Below, piece after piece: positions 19,620 through 28,359 of a DNA stretch of 64,000 nucleotides. The notes beneath the pieces are model-generated. The model searched no databases, had not been told where the DNA came from, and was given only the letters and a program-made list of their open reading frames with translations. The translations under genes were made by a program, and so were the position numbers. The DNA is from Cellulophaga omnivescoria (GTDB taxonomy: Bacteria; Bacteroidota; Bacteroidia; Flavobacteriales; Flavobacteriaceae), in contig NZ_MDDP01000050.1 in NCBI RefSeq assembly GCF_001999725.1, positions 62,001 through 126,000 on the forward strand, in the 5' to 3' direction. Within the stretch, counting starts at the first letter, position 1; each line of letters starts with the position of its first letter.

Positions 19620-20907
19620 TGTATTTTTTTAGTATTGTTTCGTAAATATTCATCCAATTAAAGCGCTGTGTACCTCCTAATAACTCATTAGAAAATATGG
19701 TAACTAATTTACCATTAACTTTATGCAATTGAAGATATAAGGCATCTAATTTTTCAAATATTGCTTTTTCGTTCTTTAAAGTTATTAGTGAGTAATTGTG
19801 TACTGCAAACGGATGAATTTTTATAGGTTGTTGGGACTCCAAATGTATATCATAAAATGAAAACGGAGAACAAGTACCAGCTCTAAAACCAATACAATGT
19901 GTATAACCCATTGTAAAATCTTCTCTAAAATCTGCTTCAACCAAAGCTTTGTAAGTTGCAGGCACTTCTACCCTATTGTACCTAAAACGCACATACTTAA
20001 TTGGTCTGTTAATTACCGCTGCTAATTTGCGTTTTTCTTCTTTTAAAATTTCTAGGTTAGAAAAAGAATTATATGATGCTGCTAGGGACACAACACTATA
20101 ATCTGCTACAGATTTAATTAGATATTTAAACTTATTGTTTGTTGTAGACACGTTTTTATCGAAAGTAGAATAATCTGCAAACTGAAAAAAGAACATACTT
20201 TTTACTTTGTTTGCTTTGTGCAAATTTATAAGGTAATCAAAATTATTGTAGGGATCTTTTTTAGGATTAAACCATACAGATACTCTCTGAAAAACACGTT
20301 TAATTTTTAAGGTAAAAACATCTAACAACAAACCACCCAAGCTACGCATAACACCTCTATGAGCAAAACAATGAGACGTGGTTACATCTATTATAGATGT
20401 GTATTGGTAAGTTCGTTTTTTATGTTCTAAATCTGGAAATTGCTTAAGCAAAGCATCTAATACCTTGTACATCCAAATATCTACCACAGGCTTGTCTAAA
20501 AAACTATGTTTATACGCCATGCTATCTTTTACAGGATACCTACCGTGCTCGTCTTTTACGTGTGGCAAATACTCCTCGTACCTAGTAATTAAATAAAAAC
20601 TTGCGGCAAAAACATCAAACGGAATATTACTACGCTCTCCTGTTGCAAAAAAACAAGGTGTACCATCCCAATCTCCAATATTAATTTCTAAATCTGTTAT
20701 ACCCTGTTGGTAAAGTAAATCATTACTACGTATAAAAAACTCATTTTGTAATGGTTGTTTACTATAGGTTATTTTTGCTCCAGAATGCTTTATAAAATCT
20801 TCTACCTTTGTAGTTAGTGTAACCTCTATACCCAGAATTTTACCAAATAGATGTTTCATTATATATGTGAAACGTGGCGTTATTTTATGTGTGTAGATTA
20901 GTAACAT
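19612..20907 (-). CDS. Polysaccharide-deacetylase-like protein
   Basis: A 431-residue protein matching the Bacteroidota family annotated as polysaccharide deacetylase family with a DUF7033-type N-terminal region. Visible features are IPFDVFAASFYLITRYEEYL around residue 107, ending region GFRAGTCSPFSFYD, and a short IHPFAVHN. A strict NodB His/Asp triad is not obvious: IIDVTTSHCFAHRG stands where TxDVD is usual, so activity is uncertain. No signal peptide. Overlaps yjjG by 8 bases. Confidence 0.65.
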   Translation of the reverse strand: MLLIYTHKITPRFTYIMKHLFGKILGIEVTLTTKVEDFIKHSGAKITYSKQPLQNEFFIRSNDLLYQQGITDLEINIGDWDGTPCFFATGERSNIPFDVFAASFYLITRYEEYLPHVKDEHGRYPVKDSMAYKHSFLDKPVVDIWMYKVLDALLKQFPDLEHKKRTYQYTSIIDVTTSHCFAHRGVMRSLGGLLLDVFTLKIKRVFQRVSVWFNPKKDPYNNFDYLINLHKANKVKSMFFFQFADYSTFDKNVSTTNNKFKYLIKSVADYSVVSLAASYNSFSNLEILKEEKRKLAAVINRPIKYVRFRYNRVEVPATYKALVEADFREDFTMGYTHCIGFRAGTCSPFSFYDIHLESQQPIKIHPFAVHNYSLITLKNEKAIFEKLDALYLQLHKVNGKLVTIFSNELLGGTQRFNWMNIYETILKKYNV

Positions 20908-20944
20908 TATGGATTTTAGCGATTTATATTTTTTAGATTATTTT

Positions 20945-21643
20945 TTACAATAAATTATCATCTGCAAAGCTAAAGTATTCTCTTTGAGTAATTATAATAT
21001 GGTCTAAAACTTTCATATCTAAAGCAGCTGCTGCATTTTTTAATTTTTCTGTTATTTGCTTATCTGCGGTACTTGGCTTTAACCCACCAGACGGATGATT
21101 ATGCGCTAAAATTAAGCCAATTGCACCAATTTCTAAAGCTTGCTTAAGCACCAACCTAACGTCTACCAAAGTACCAGTAATACCTCCTTTACTTAGTTGC
21201 GCTTGGTGTATTACCTTATTGGAGTTGTTAAGGTAAATAATCCAAAATTCTTCATGGGGCAACTCCCCTAAAATAGGTTGCAGTAAATTAAAAACATCTT
21301 TACTACTGCCTATTTTTTCTATCTTTTTAGCTTCTTCTCCTCTTCTGCGTCTTCCTATTTCTAGAGCAGCGGTTATGGTAATTGCTTTAGCTTCTCCTAT
21401 ACCTTTAAACTGCATAAGCTGGTTTATTGATAGTTTACCAAGGTCGTTTAAATTATTATTTACAGAGCCAAGTATTCTTTTAGATAATTCTACAGCGCTT
21501 TCATCTCTACTTCCAGATCCTATTAGTATGGCAATAAGTTCTGCATCAGACAAAACAGATTTTCCTTTTTGCGCTAATTTTTCTCTGGGTTTATCATCGT
21601 TAGACCAATTCTTAATAGAAAAGGATTGTGGTTGGTTTTGCAT
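20945..21643 (-). CDS. radC: RadC-family JAB domain protein
   Basis: A 232-residue protein with N-terminal helix-hairpin-helix (LSINQLMQFKGIGEAKAITITAALE) and C-terminal JAMM-fold domain with EEFWIIYLNN and the metal-binding HNHPSGGLKPSTAD. Historically called DNA repair protein RadC; the true biochemical role is unsettled. Complete and typical. Divergent from the GrpE-like/Hsp70 operon, 75 bases between start codons. Confidence 0.9.
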   Translation of the reverse strand: MQNQPQSFSIKNWSNDDKPREKLAQKGKSVLSDAELIAILIGSGSRDESAVELSKRILGSVNNNLNDLGKLSINQLMQFKGIGEAKAITITAALEIGRRRRGEEAKKIEKIGSSKDVFNLLQPILGELPHEEFWIIYLNNSNKVIHQAQLSKGGITGTLVDVRLVLKQALEIGAIGLILAHNHPSGGLKPSTADKQITEKLKNAAAALDMKVLDHIIITQREYFSFADDNLL

Positions 21644-21718
21644 TTGTTAAAGATAATAATCTTTAGTAACATACGTATTTGTGTATTAAAACGTTACTTT
21701 TATAAATAAGACATTACA

Positions 21719-22012
21719 ATGAAAGAAATTCTGAATCAGCTTTATGAAATTGAACAAAAGAGTATAAAAAATAACATTACGTTATTTGACAGAAACCTAA
21801 AACGTTTATTTCATGATATTGAAGAGCAAGGTTTTTTTATAAAAAATCCGTTAGGAGAAAAATTTTCAGAATCCAGAACAGATATTGATGCTACCTTAAT
21901 GAATAATATAGGTCCTGAATCTAAAATTACGAAGGTGTTAAAACCTATTATTTACAAAAAAGAGAATGACCAACTAATAATAATACAAAAAGGGGTAGCA
22001 ATAGTAGAATAA
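21719..22012 (+). CDS. Small GrpE-like protein next to a non-canonical Hsp70
   Basis: A 97-residue cytosolic protein. Residues 1-35 are predicted helical; from residue 38 the pattern (GFFIKNPLGEKF, then VLKPIIYKKENDQLIIIQKGVAIV) resembles the short beta-wing of GrpE, the Hsp70 nucleotide exchange factor, but lacks the long GrpE helix. Its position six bases before an Hsp70 gene supports that role. The similarity is weak and judged by eye; it could also be an unrelated cofactor. Confidence 0.6.
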   Translation: MKEILNQLYEIEQKSIKNNITLFDRNLKRLFHDIEEQGFFIKNPLGEKFSESRTDIDATLMNNIGPESKITKVLKPIIYKKENDQLIIIQKGVAIVE

Positions 22013-22018
22013 ACAAGT

Positions 22019-24514
22019 ATGAAGACAATAAACTTTGGAATAGACTTAGGCACAACAAATAGTTTAATTGCTAAATATGAAAATGGAGTATTAGAGGTTT
22101 TTAAAAACCCTATTGGTCAAAAACAAACCCTTGCATCTGCTGTTGCCTTTAGGGGTAGTAGAATTTTAGTTGGAGATAAAGCTAGAGATTTATTAGAAAA
22201 AGACCCTTTAAATGTTTTTACTTGTTTTAAAAGAAAAATGGGTACTACAGACCGTTATTTTGCAAAAAGTATAAACAAAGATGTTTCTCCTATAGAGCTT
22301 AGTGCTTATGTATTAAAAGAACTCAAAAATTTTATACACACTGGGGAGGAGTTGCATGAGGCAGTTATTACAATACCTTCTTCTTTTGACACTATACAAT
22401 CTAACGCAACAAAAACTGCTGGCCAAGAGGCTGGTTTTAAAAATGTATATTTACTGCAAGAACCTATTGCTGCTAGTTTAGCATTTGCCAATAAAAATAA
22501 TTTAGAGCTAAACGAAACAAAAAAATGGCTTATTTACGATTTTGGCGGTGGTACTTTTGATGTTGCCTTGTTAGAGATTAACGAGAGAGAAATGAACGTT
22601 TTGGATAATGAAGGAGATAATTTTTTAGGAGGTATGGATATAGACAACCTAATTATTGAAAAACTTCTTGTTCCAAAATTAGAGCCCATTTTAAATGAAA
22701 CTAAACTTTGGGATAAATTTAAAGAACCTAATAACCCTTTACAAAAACTATATTTTGAACTTTTATTTAGAGCAGAAGAAGCAAAAAAAGAACTCTCTAG
22801 GTTTGAAACCACAGAAATAGATATAGATTACCCAGAAAAAGACATTTATACCAGCATAGAGGTTACCAGAGATAGTTTTAACAACTTACTTACCCCATTA
22901 GTAGAACACACTATTAATTTTTGCAAAAAAATACTGAATAATAATAACCTTATAAGTACAGATATAGAAAAAATTATTATGGTAGGTGGCAGCACACTTA
23001 TACCCTATGTTAGAGAACAAGTAGAAAAAAACTTAAATATTACAATAGATACCAGCGTAGATCCTACTGCTGCCGTAGGTATTGGCGCTGCATATTATGC
23101 AGGCTCTAAAATTTCGGCATTAAAACCAGAGGATATAAAACCACCTACTACCAACCAAACGGAAGTTAGTACTAGTACACAACCTTTGGTAAATTTAATT
23201 TTTGAAAAAAACACAAAAGATACAGAAGAGCTTTTAGCTTTTAAATTAAATTCCTCTTTACAAGGATTTTACAGAGTTATAAGAAAAGATGGTGGATTTG
23301 ATACTGGACTTGTTACCTTACAAAATAATGTTAATGTATTTGTAGATTTATTAGAAGGACAAGTAAATAGCTTTAGTCTTAAAATTTACAACAGTAACCA
23401 AGATGTTGTTTACACCAATAATGACATCCACATAAACCAGGGTAAATACAATATACAGGGCCAATTATTACCTAACGACATTTGTTTAGAAATAGATGAC
23501 ATACAATATAATGTGACTAGACTAGAAGCTATTTTTAACAAAAATAGTGTTCTTCCTCTAAAAAAAACGATATACAAATCGGCTTCTAAAACTATTTTAA
23601 AAGATAGTGATGACAAACTACAAATAAATATTGTAGAAGGAGATGGCAATGGACTACCTAGTTCTGGACTATCTATAGGTTATATAGAAATTACAGGAAA
23701 AGAACTAGAACAAGATTTAATTAAGGGTACAGATATAGAATTAAACATTTCTGTATCTGAATCTAGAGATATTGATGTAGATATATTTTTAACAAGTTGT
23801 GACCAAGAATTTAGCAATTCTTTTAAGCCCACAGAAAGGTACATCAGCAATTCTAAAATGGAAAATGAAATTAGAGTTGTTATCCAAAAAATTGAAAGAG
23901 AAATTGCAAAACCTGAAAATGCAGAAAACTATGAGCTTTTGCAAAAATTTAAAAACATAGAACATGCATTAATTGAGCTACAAATAGAATTAAGTTTATT
24001 GGTAGATAATGATGTTACAGATGCTAAATTTAAAATAGACAACCAAAAAAGAAGCTTAATACAAAAATATGATTTGCTTACTAGGCATAAAGAATTAGAT
24101 AATGACATAGAAGAATACAAAAACAATGTTTTAGCTGTTAAACAAGTGTTGACAGAATCTGGCAGTGAATATTATATGGCAGAATTAAACAAAGTTATAG
24201 CTAATGAAAAAACATTTATAAACTCTGGAAATAAGTACCTAATACGTTCTAAAATTGAAGAGCTAAGAGTTATTAGAAATGCAATTTTTACAGCAGATGA
24301 TTCTAATTTTATTGGTCCATTTTTTCATTATAAAACATTAGATAATTATCCAGACCAGCAAAAAGCGAATATACTAATTGCAGAAGGTGATAAAGCTTTA
24401 GAAAACAAACAATATAAAGTTGTTAAACAAGTAGTGTACCAACTTGCTAGTATGTTACCAGATGACAAACCAAAAACATCATTTAACAACCAAGACAAAA
24501 CAGGATTAAGCTAA
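22019..24514 (+). CDS. Non-canonical Hsp70-family ATPase with inserted domain
   Basis: An 831-residue Hsp70, well above DnaK (about 640). The nucleotide-binding domain is intact: phosphate-1 GIDLGTTNS (7-15), the KRKMG lysine near 71, phosphate-2 YDFGGGTFD (173-181), and adenosine motif IIMVGGSTLIPY near 322-333. A beta-rich insert (about 385-520) precedes a substrate-binding-like beta region (LQINIVEGDGN... to about 610), then a long charged helical C-terminus (about 620-815). No EEVD tail. The second gene of a two-gene operon with a GrpE-like protein; ends at a bidirectional terminator. Not the housekeeping dnaK. Confidence 0.88.
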   Translation: MKTINFGIDLGTTNSLIAKYENGVLEVFKNPIGQKQTLASAVAFRGSRILVGDKARDLLEKDPLNVFTCFKRKMGTTDRYFAKSINKDVSPIELSAYVLKELKNFIHTGEELHEAVITIPSSFDTIQSNATKTAGQEAGFKNVYLLQEPIAASLAFANKNNLELNETKKWLIYDFGGGTFDVALLEINEREMNVLDNEGDNFLGGMDIDNLIIEKLLVPKLEPILNETKLWDKFKEPNNPLQKLYFELLFRAEEAKKELSRFETTEIDIDYPEKDIYTSIEVTRDSFNNLLTPLVEHTINFCKKILNNNNLISTDIEKIIMVGGSTLIPYVREQVEKNLNITIDTSVDPTAAVGIGAAYYAGSKISALKPEDIKPPTTNQTEVSTSTQPLVNLIFEKNTKDTEELLAFKLNSSLQGFYRVIRKDGGFDTGLVTLQNNVNVFVDLLEGQVNSFSLKIYNSNQDVVYTNNDIHINQGKYNIQGQLLPNDICLEIDDIQYNVTRLEAIFNKNSVLPLKKTIYKSASKTILKDSDDKLQINIVEGDGNGLPSSGLSIGYIEITGKELEQDLIKGTDIELNISVSESRDIDVDIFLTSCDQEFSNSFKPTERYISNSKMENEIRVVIQKIEREIAKPENAENYELLQKFKNIEHALIELQIELSLLVDNDVTDAKFKIDNQKRSLIQKYDLLTRHKELDNDIEEYKNNVLAVKQVLTESGSEYYMAELNKVIANEKTFINSGNKYLIRSKIEELRVIRNAIFTADDSNFIGPFFHYKTLDNYPDQQKANILIAEGDKALENKQYKVVKQVVYQLASMLPDDKPKTSFNNQDKTGLS

Positions 24515-24523
24515 TACATAAAT

Positions 24524-24562
24524 AAAAAAGCGGTTAAGTAAAACTCTTAACCGCTTTTTTTA
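24524..24562. terminator. Bidirectional terminator between Hsp70 and membrane-protein genes
   Basis: AAAAAAGCGGTTAAG, seven-base loop, CTTAACCGC and a T run. A run of A on the left and T on the right lets it work for both convergent genes. Confidence 0.93.
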
Positions 24563-24581
24563 TTCCTGTATTAGTAAAGGC

Positions 24582-26678
24582 TTATTTAATACTACCTTCT
24601 TTATACTTTATATCTACAAAATCTACACCAAATATACTAATGTTAATTTGTGGTTTTAAGCCCAATTCTTCAATTAAAAAATTCTTATTAAAATATTTTT
24701 TAGCTGTTTTAGATGAAGTTTTAAAATACCCTCTTGGCTCTTGTAAATCTTCTGTATTATAACTTCCGCTTACTTTATAAAAGTCTTGGCCCATATAAAA
24801 ATAAAGTGTATCACCCTCATCATGTAGGTTTATAACAACAGAATCATCACTTTTTATAAATGTAGCCTGATCCCTTTGTAAACCAAAATTTGATGTAAAC
24901 AAAAACATATCTTCATCGCTCTTATTATTTACTGTTACCTCATAACCATTTAAAGTACTATTATATATACCCTTAAATAAATCTGGATAAGGATTATCTC
25001 CTGTATCAAAATTTAACAAACGTACATTACGGTTGCCTTCAGCATTTTTAAACATATTTTTAAAAAATATAGATTTATCTTTTTCCCAAACACTAGTACT
25101 TGGGTTAGTATATCTATTTCTTGGTCCACCTATAACAGTTTCCTCAACTACTTCTAACTCTTCAACCTCAGGAGGCAAAATTTTATGTGGCACTGTGTGG
25201 TAGTATATATCTGTAAAAACAATATTATCATCATAAACAACAATATTTGGGTCTGCGCCTAAGCTATCTATCACGTATTTATTTTTTAAAAAGCTTAGTT
25301 CTTTTTCATTTACACTTTTAAAGTACTTTTTACTAGCACTTAATTTTGTAGATGATCCATAGGTTTCTCGATTTAAACTTTCGTTACCCACAAAATCATC
25401 ACCCATATAAAAAACCAATTCTTCTAAGTAATTTTTATTCATTATTTTAAAAGAGTCATTAGGTCTTGTATAAGCCGCATAATCCGGTTTTATAACTTTA
25501 AAATGCTCAAAAAGAATAAAAGGTCTAGTCCTTTTATTTAGTACTTTAATAAAATCGCCAGACCTTAGACCTTCATTACTCTTAAAAGAAGCTGAGTACG
25601 GTGTAGTTCCAGATTTTATAATTATTTTGTTATTTATATCTAAACTATCATTTTCTGCTTTATGTATTAAATCTGAGTAAAATGCTGTTTTATCATCCTC
25701 ATAAGAAAACTCTAACGTAGGAATTTTATAATTAGGAGAACTGTATGTAGAGTAATTTGATGATGATGATGATGATGAGGATGTAAAAATGCGTCCCACT
25801 CTAACCAAAAAAATAACAATTCCTATAACTATTGCAATAGTTTTTACACCCGAAGATGATGATCCTTTGCTTTTTTGAGCTTCTTTACTAGTAGAATATT
25901 TTGTTTGTGATACCCAATGTTGGCTTCCTACGTGGTTAGCTATTTTTACATAATAATCTTTGGTTTCTTGGCTAGCTACCTCTATTAATTTAAAATTCCG
26001 AAATGCCCGCTGTACACTTGGGAACTCTCCATAAATATTTTTTGTAATGTTATAATAATCTATCATGGCATTTACATAGTCTGTTTTAGACTTTGTAATT
26101 ACACCTAAAGAAACTGTATTTAATAGGTAAATATATGTTTTATAAGCTATCTCTGGACACCTACTTATTAAATCTCCATTAGCAGATATTTTTACCTTTT
26201 CTGTAATAATATCCGCCTGTGCTTTAATATATCTATAGTAAATGCTTAATAAATTATCTGTAAAAAGTTCTTTGTGCTGCATTGCCTTAATAATGGTATC
26301 GTATTTTTTTGCAGCAAAATCCTTTTTTACCATCTTCATAAAATAAGCTTCAAAATAAGGTTCTAAAAACTCTTTTATGTTTGGGGTATTAGCTAATAAA
26401 ACAGCATCTACAATAAATGTTTTTTCTCCATTATCTTTTCCTGTGGTAATAAACTCTTTTAAGTATCTGTGCTTTTCTATAAAATAAACAGATTTTTTTT
26501 GCTCATCGTTAGATAACTGTTTTACAATACTACTAACTTGCTCTGGATTGTAGGCATTTGCACCAGTTTGTAGTCTTTGTACTTTAAGTGTTTTTTCTAG
26601 TCTAATAATTCCTCGGTTATCCAAGTTCATAAGTTCGTCTAGAGATAATCCTAAAAGGTCTACAGGTGAAATATACAT
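24582..26678 (-). CDS. Single-pass membrane protein with duplicated C-terminal domain
   Basis: A 698-residue protein using the ATG at 26676-26678 (two codons into the frame, which opens at a TTG). Helical cytosolic N-terminal half (to about 265), one transmembrane helix (VKTIAIVIGIVIFLVRVG near 275-292), an eight-serine linker, then two related domains of about 165 residues (about 310-480 and 515-695). Each carries FYMGxDF and ends K-KYF-x-FL/IDSLG-x-x-P-x-I-x-V-x-D-x-V-DIxY. No signal peptide; family not recognised. Convergent with the Hsp70 operon. The opening ISPVDLLGLSLDEL faintly recalls degenerate J-like domains but has no HPD. Confidence 0.78.
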   Translation of the reverse strand: MYISPVDLLGLSLDELMNLDNRGIIRLEKTLKVQRLQTGANAYNPEQVSSIVKQLSNDEQKKSVYFIEKHRYLKEFITTGKDNGEKTFIVDAVLLANTPNIKEFLEPYFEAYFMKMVKKDFAAKKYDTIIKAMQHKELFTDNLLSIYYRYIKAQADIITEKVKISANGDLISRCPEIAYKTYIYLLNTVSLGVITKSKTDYVNAMIDYYNITKNIYGEFPSVQRAFRNFKLIEVASQETKDYYVKIANHVGSQHWVSQTKYSTSKEAQKSKGSSSSGVKTIAIVIGIVIFLVRVGRIFTSSSSSSSSNYSTYSSPNYKIPTLEFSYEDDKTAFYSDLIHKAENDSLDINNKIIIKSGTTPYSASFKSNEGLRSGDFIKVLNKRTRPFILFEHFKVIKPDYAAYTRPNDSFKIMNKNYLEELVFYMGDDFVGNESLNRETYGSSTKLSASKKYFKSVNEKELSFLKNKYVIDSLGADPNIVVYDDNIVFTDIYYHTVPHKILPPEVEELEVVEETVIGGPRNRYTNPSTSVWEKDKSIFFKNMFKNAEGNRNVRLLNFDTGDNPYPDLFKGIYNSTLNGYEVTVNNKSDEDMFLFTSNFGLQRDQATFIKSDDSVVINLHDEGDTLYFYMGQDFYKVSGSYNTEDLQEPRGYFKTSSKTAKKYFNKNFLIEELGLKPQINISIFGVDFVDIKYKEGSIK
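25757..25784 (-). repeat. Trinucleotide repeat coding poly-serine
   Basis: A run of GAT/TGA triplets on the plus strand encodes eight consecutive serines just outside the transmembrane helix. It may vary in length between strains without frameshift. Confidence 0.85.
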
Positions 26679-26751
26679 AAGCAAGTTTAGATATTATTTT
26701 AACGAAAAAATCTAAACTTTATGATGTATTTACCTAAAAAAGAAAAAAATA

Positions 26752-28107
26752 CTACTTTATAAGTGTCTTAAAATCATTTAAATCTAAACCACCATAGTTA
26801 CCAGAGCTCATAAACAAAACAACAGAATTGCTATAATCTTGGGCATAAACAAGATCTTTAAAAGCAGCTGCATTTGTTAAAATTTGTAGATCATCTCTTT
26901 TAAAAGCATCTTTTATTTGTTGTGGACTAACCGGATCTAATTTTTTAATGGCTACAGATTCTGGAATATAAAATACAACTGCTACATCTGCTGCATTTAA
27001 TGCTCCTTTATATTCTTTTAAAAACTCTGGGTTAAAACTACTATAGGTATGTAACTCTAAAAAGGCAATTAATTTTCTGTTTGCATATTGCTCTTTTACA
27101 GCTTTTGTAGTGGCAGCCACTTTACTTGGCGAGTGCGCAAAATCTTTATAAGCAACACAACTTTTACTTTCTGCAATTTTCTCTAGCCTTTTAGAAGCTC
27201 CTTTAAACGTTGCTATTGCCTCGTAAAAATCGTCCTCATCTATTCCTATATTTTGGCAAATCCATTTTGCCCCAGCTAAATTACTTAGGTTGTGTTTCCC
27301 AAAAACTTCTATTGGCATTGGACCTTCTGGGGTTTCTAATAAGGTTACACCATCTTCAATAGTATAATCTGGGGTAGAATAGCCTAACTTGCGTATTGGA
27401 TTTTCAGATGCTTCTACAACATCTACAACAGTAGCATCTTCTTCATTAAAAGTGATGCTTCCACCTTTAACAATGCTATCTACAAAAATTTTAAACTGCT
27501 CTACATAATTTTCTAACGTAGGAAAAACGTTAATATGGTCCCACGCAATTCCGCTTAACAAAGCAATATTGGGCTTGTATAAATGAAACTTTGGTCGCCT
27601 ATCTATAGGAGAAGACAAGTACTCATCTCCCTCTAAAATTATAAAGTCGTTTTCTTCTGTTAAATGCACCATTCTATCAAAACCATCTAATTGTGCACCA
27701 ACCATATAATCTACTTCTCTGCCGTGGTAATTAAGCACGTGCAAAATCATAGATGTAATTGTTGTTTTACCGTGACTACCACCAATAACAACTCTTGTTT
27801 TATTTTTACTTTGCTCGTATAAAAACTCGGGATAAGAATAAATGGTTAGTCCAAGTTCCTTAGCTTTTAAAAGCTCCGGGTTGTCTGCCTTTGCGTGCAT
27901 ACCTAAAATAACTGCGTCTAAGTCTGCAGTAATTTTATCTGCAAACCAACCAAAAGAATTGGGTAGTAAACCTTTAGCTTCTAACCTACTTTTAGAAGGT
28001 TCAAAAATAACATCGTCACTACCTGTAATTGTGTATCCTTTATGTTCTAAGGCTAATGCCAAATTGTGCATTGCACTTCCACCAATGGCTATAAAATGAA
28101 TTTTCAT
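26752..28107 (-). CDS. mpl: UDP-N-acetylmuramate:L-alanyl-gamma-D-glutamyl-meso-diaminopimelate ligase (Mpl-type Mur ligase)
   Basis: Peptidoglycan-recycling ligase that attaches recovered tripeptide to UDP-MurNAc. It has 451 residues from the ATG at 28105-28107; the frame begins earlier at a GTG but that adds a non-homologous hydrophobic run. Mur motifs: Rossmann IHFIAIGGSAMHNLA at 3-17, ATP loop GGSHGKTT at 109-116, EGDEYLSSPIDRRPKF, and GxHNLSNLAGA. Mpl differs from MurC by the LEGDEYDTA-like block, which here reads LEGDEYLSS. Confidence 0.85.
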   Translation of the reverse strand: MKIHFIAIGGSAMHNLALALEHKGYTITGSDDVIFEPSKSRLEAKGLLPNSFGWFADKITADLDAVILGMHAKADNPELLKAKELGLTIYSYPEFLYEQSKNKTRVVIGGSHGKTTITSMILHVLNYHGREVDYMVGAQLDGFDRMVHLTEENDFIILEGDEYLSSPIDRRPKFHLYKPNIALLSGIAWDHINVFPTLENYVEQFKIFVDSIVKGGSITFNEEDATVVDVVEASENPIRKLGYSTPDYTIEDGVTLLETPEGPMPIEVFGKHNLSNLAGAKWICQNIGIDEDDFYEAIATFKGASKRLEKIAESKSCVAYKDFAHSPSKVAATTKAVKEQYANRKLIAFLELHTYSSFNPEFLKEYKGALNAADVAVVFYIPESVAIKKLDPVSPQQIKDAFKRDDLQILTNAAAFKDLVYAQDYSNSVVLFMSSGNYGGLDLNDFKTLIK

Positions 28108-28213
28108 ACGTAAAATTATTGCCGTAAAGATAACAATACAAATAGGTTTAAAAAAAATAAACACTACTCACTATTACACGGAAAATTGGGATGTAAAAAA
28201 ATTTTTATGGCAT

Positions 28214-28221
28214 TACTTTTG
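28214..28221 (+). promoter_or_regulatory. -7 box upstream of alpha-2-macroglobulin gene
   Basis: TACTTTTG matches TAnnTTTG. It implies a leader of about 130 bases that includes the palindromic element at 28335-28349. No clear -33 TTTG at 19 bases. Confidence 0.45.
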
Positions 28222-28334
28222 CCTTACATAGAGGAGTTTACTCACTAAAAAGGTAAGTTAACGCATTCTTAATTGCACAAGTGTGCTATAAAGCTCAATT
28301 TTGTTAGTACATTTAATGGTAATTTAGATTTAAA

Positions 28335-28349
28335 ATCTTAACAAGATAA
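28335..28349 (+). promoter_or_regulatory. Shared leader palindrome, copy 1
   Basis: ATCTTAACAAGATAA, ten bases before the ATG of the alpha-2-macroglobulin gene. The same 15 bases stand at 34427-34441, also ten bases before the next ATG. Confidence 0.6.
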
Positions 28350-28359
28350 CATACAAGTA

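Noticed and set aside
26752-28164. Longer Mpl beginning at GTG 28164
   Set aside because: It would place a hydrophobic, non-homologous run ahead of the Rossmann motif that begins right after the ATG at 28107.
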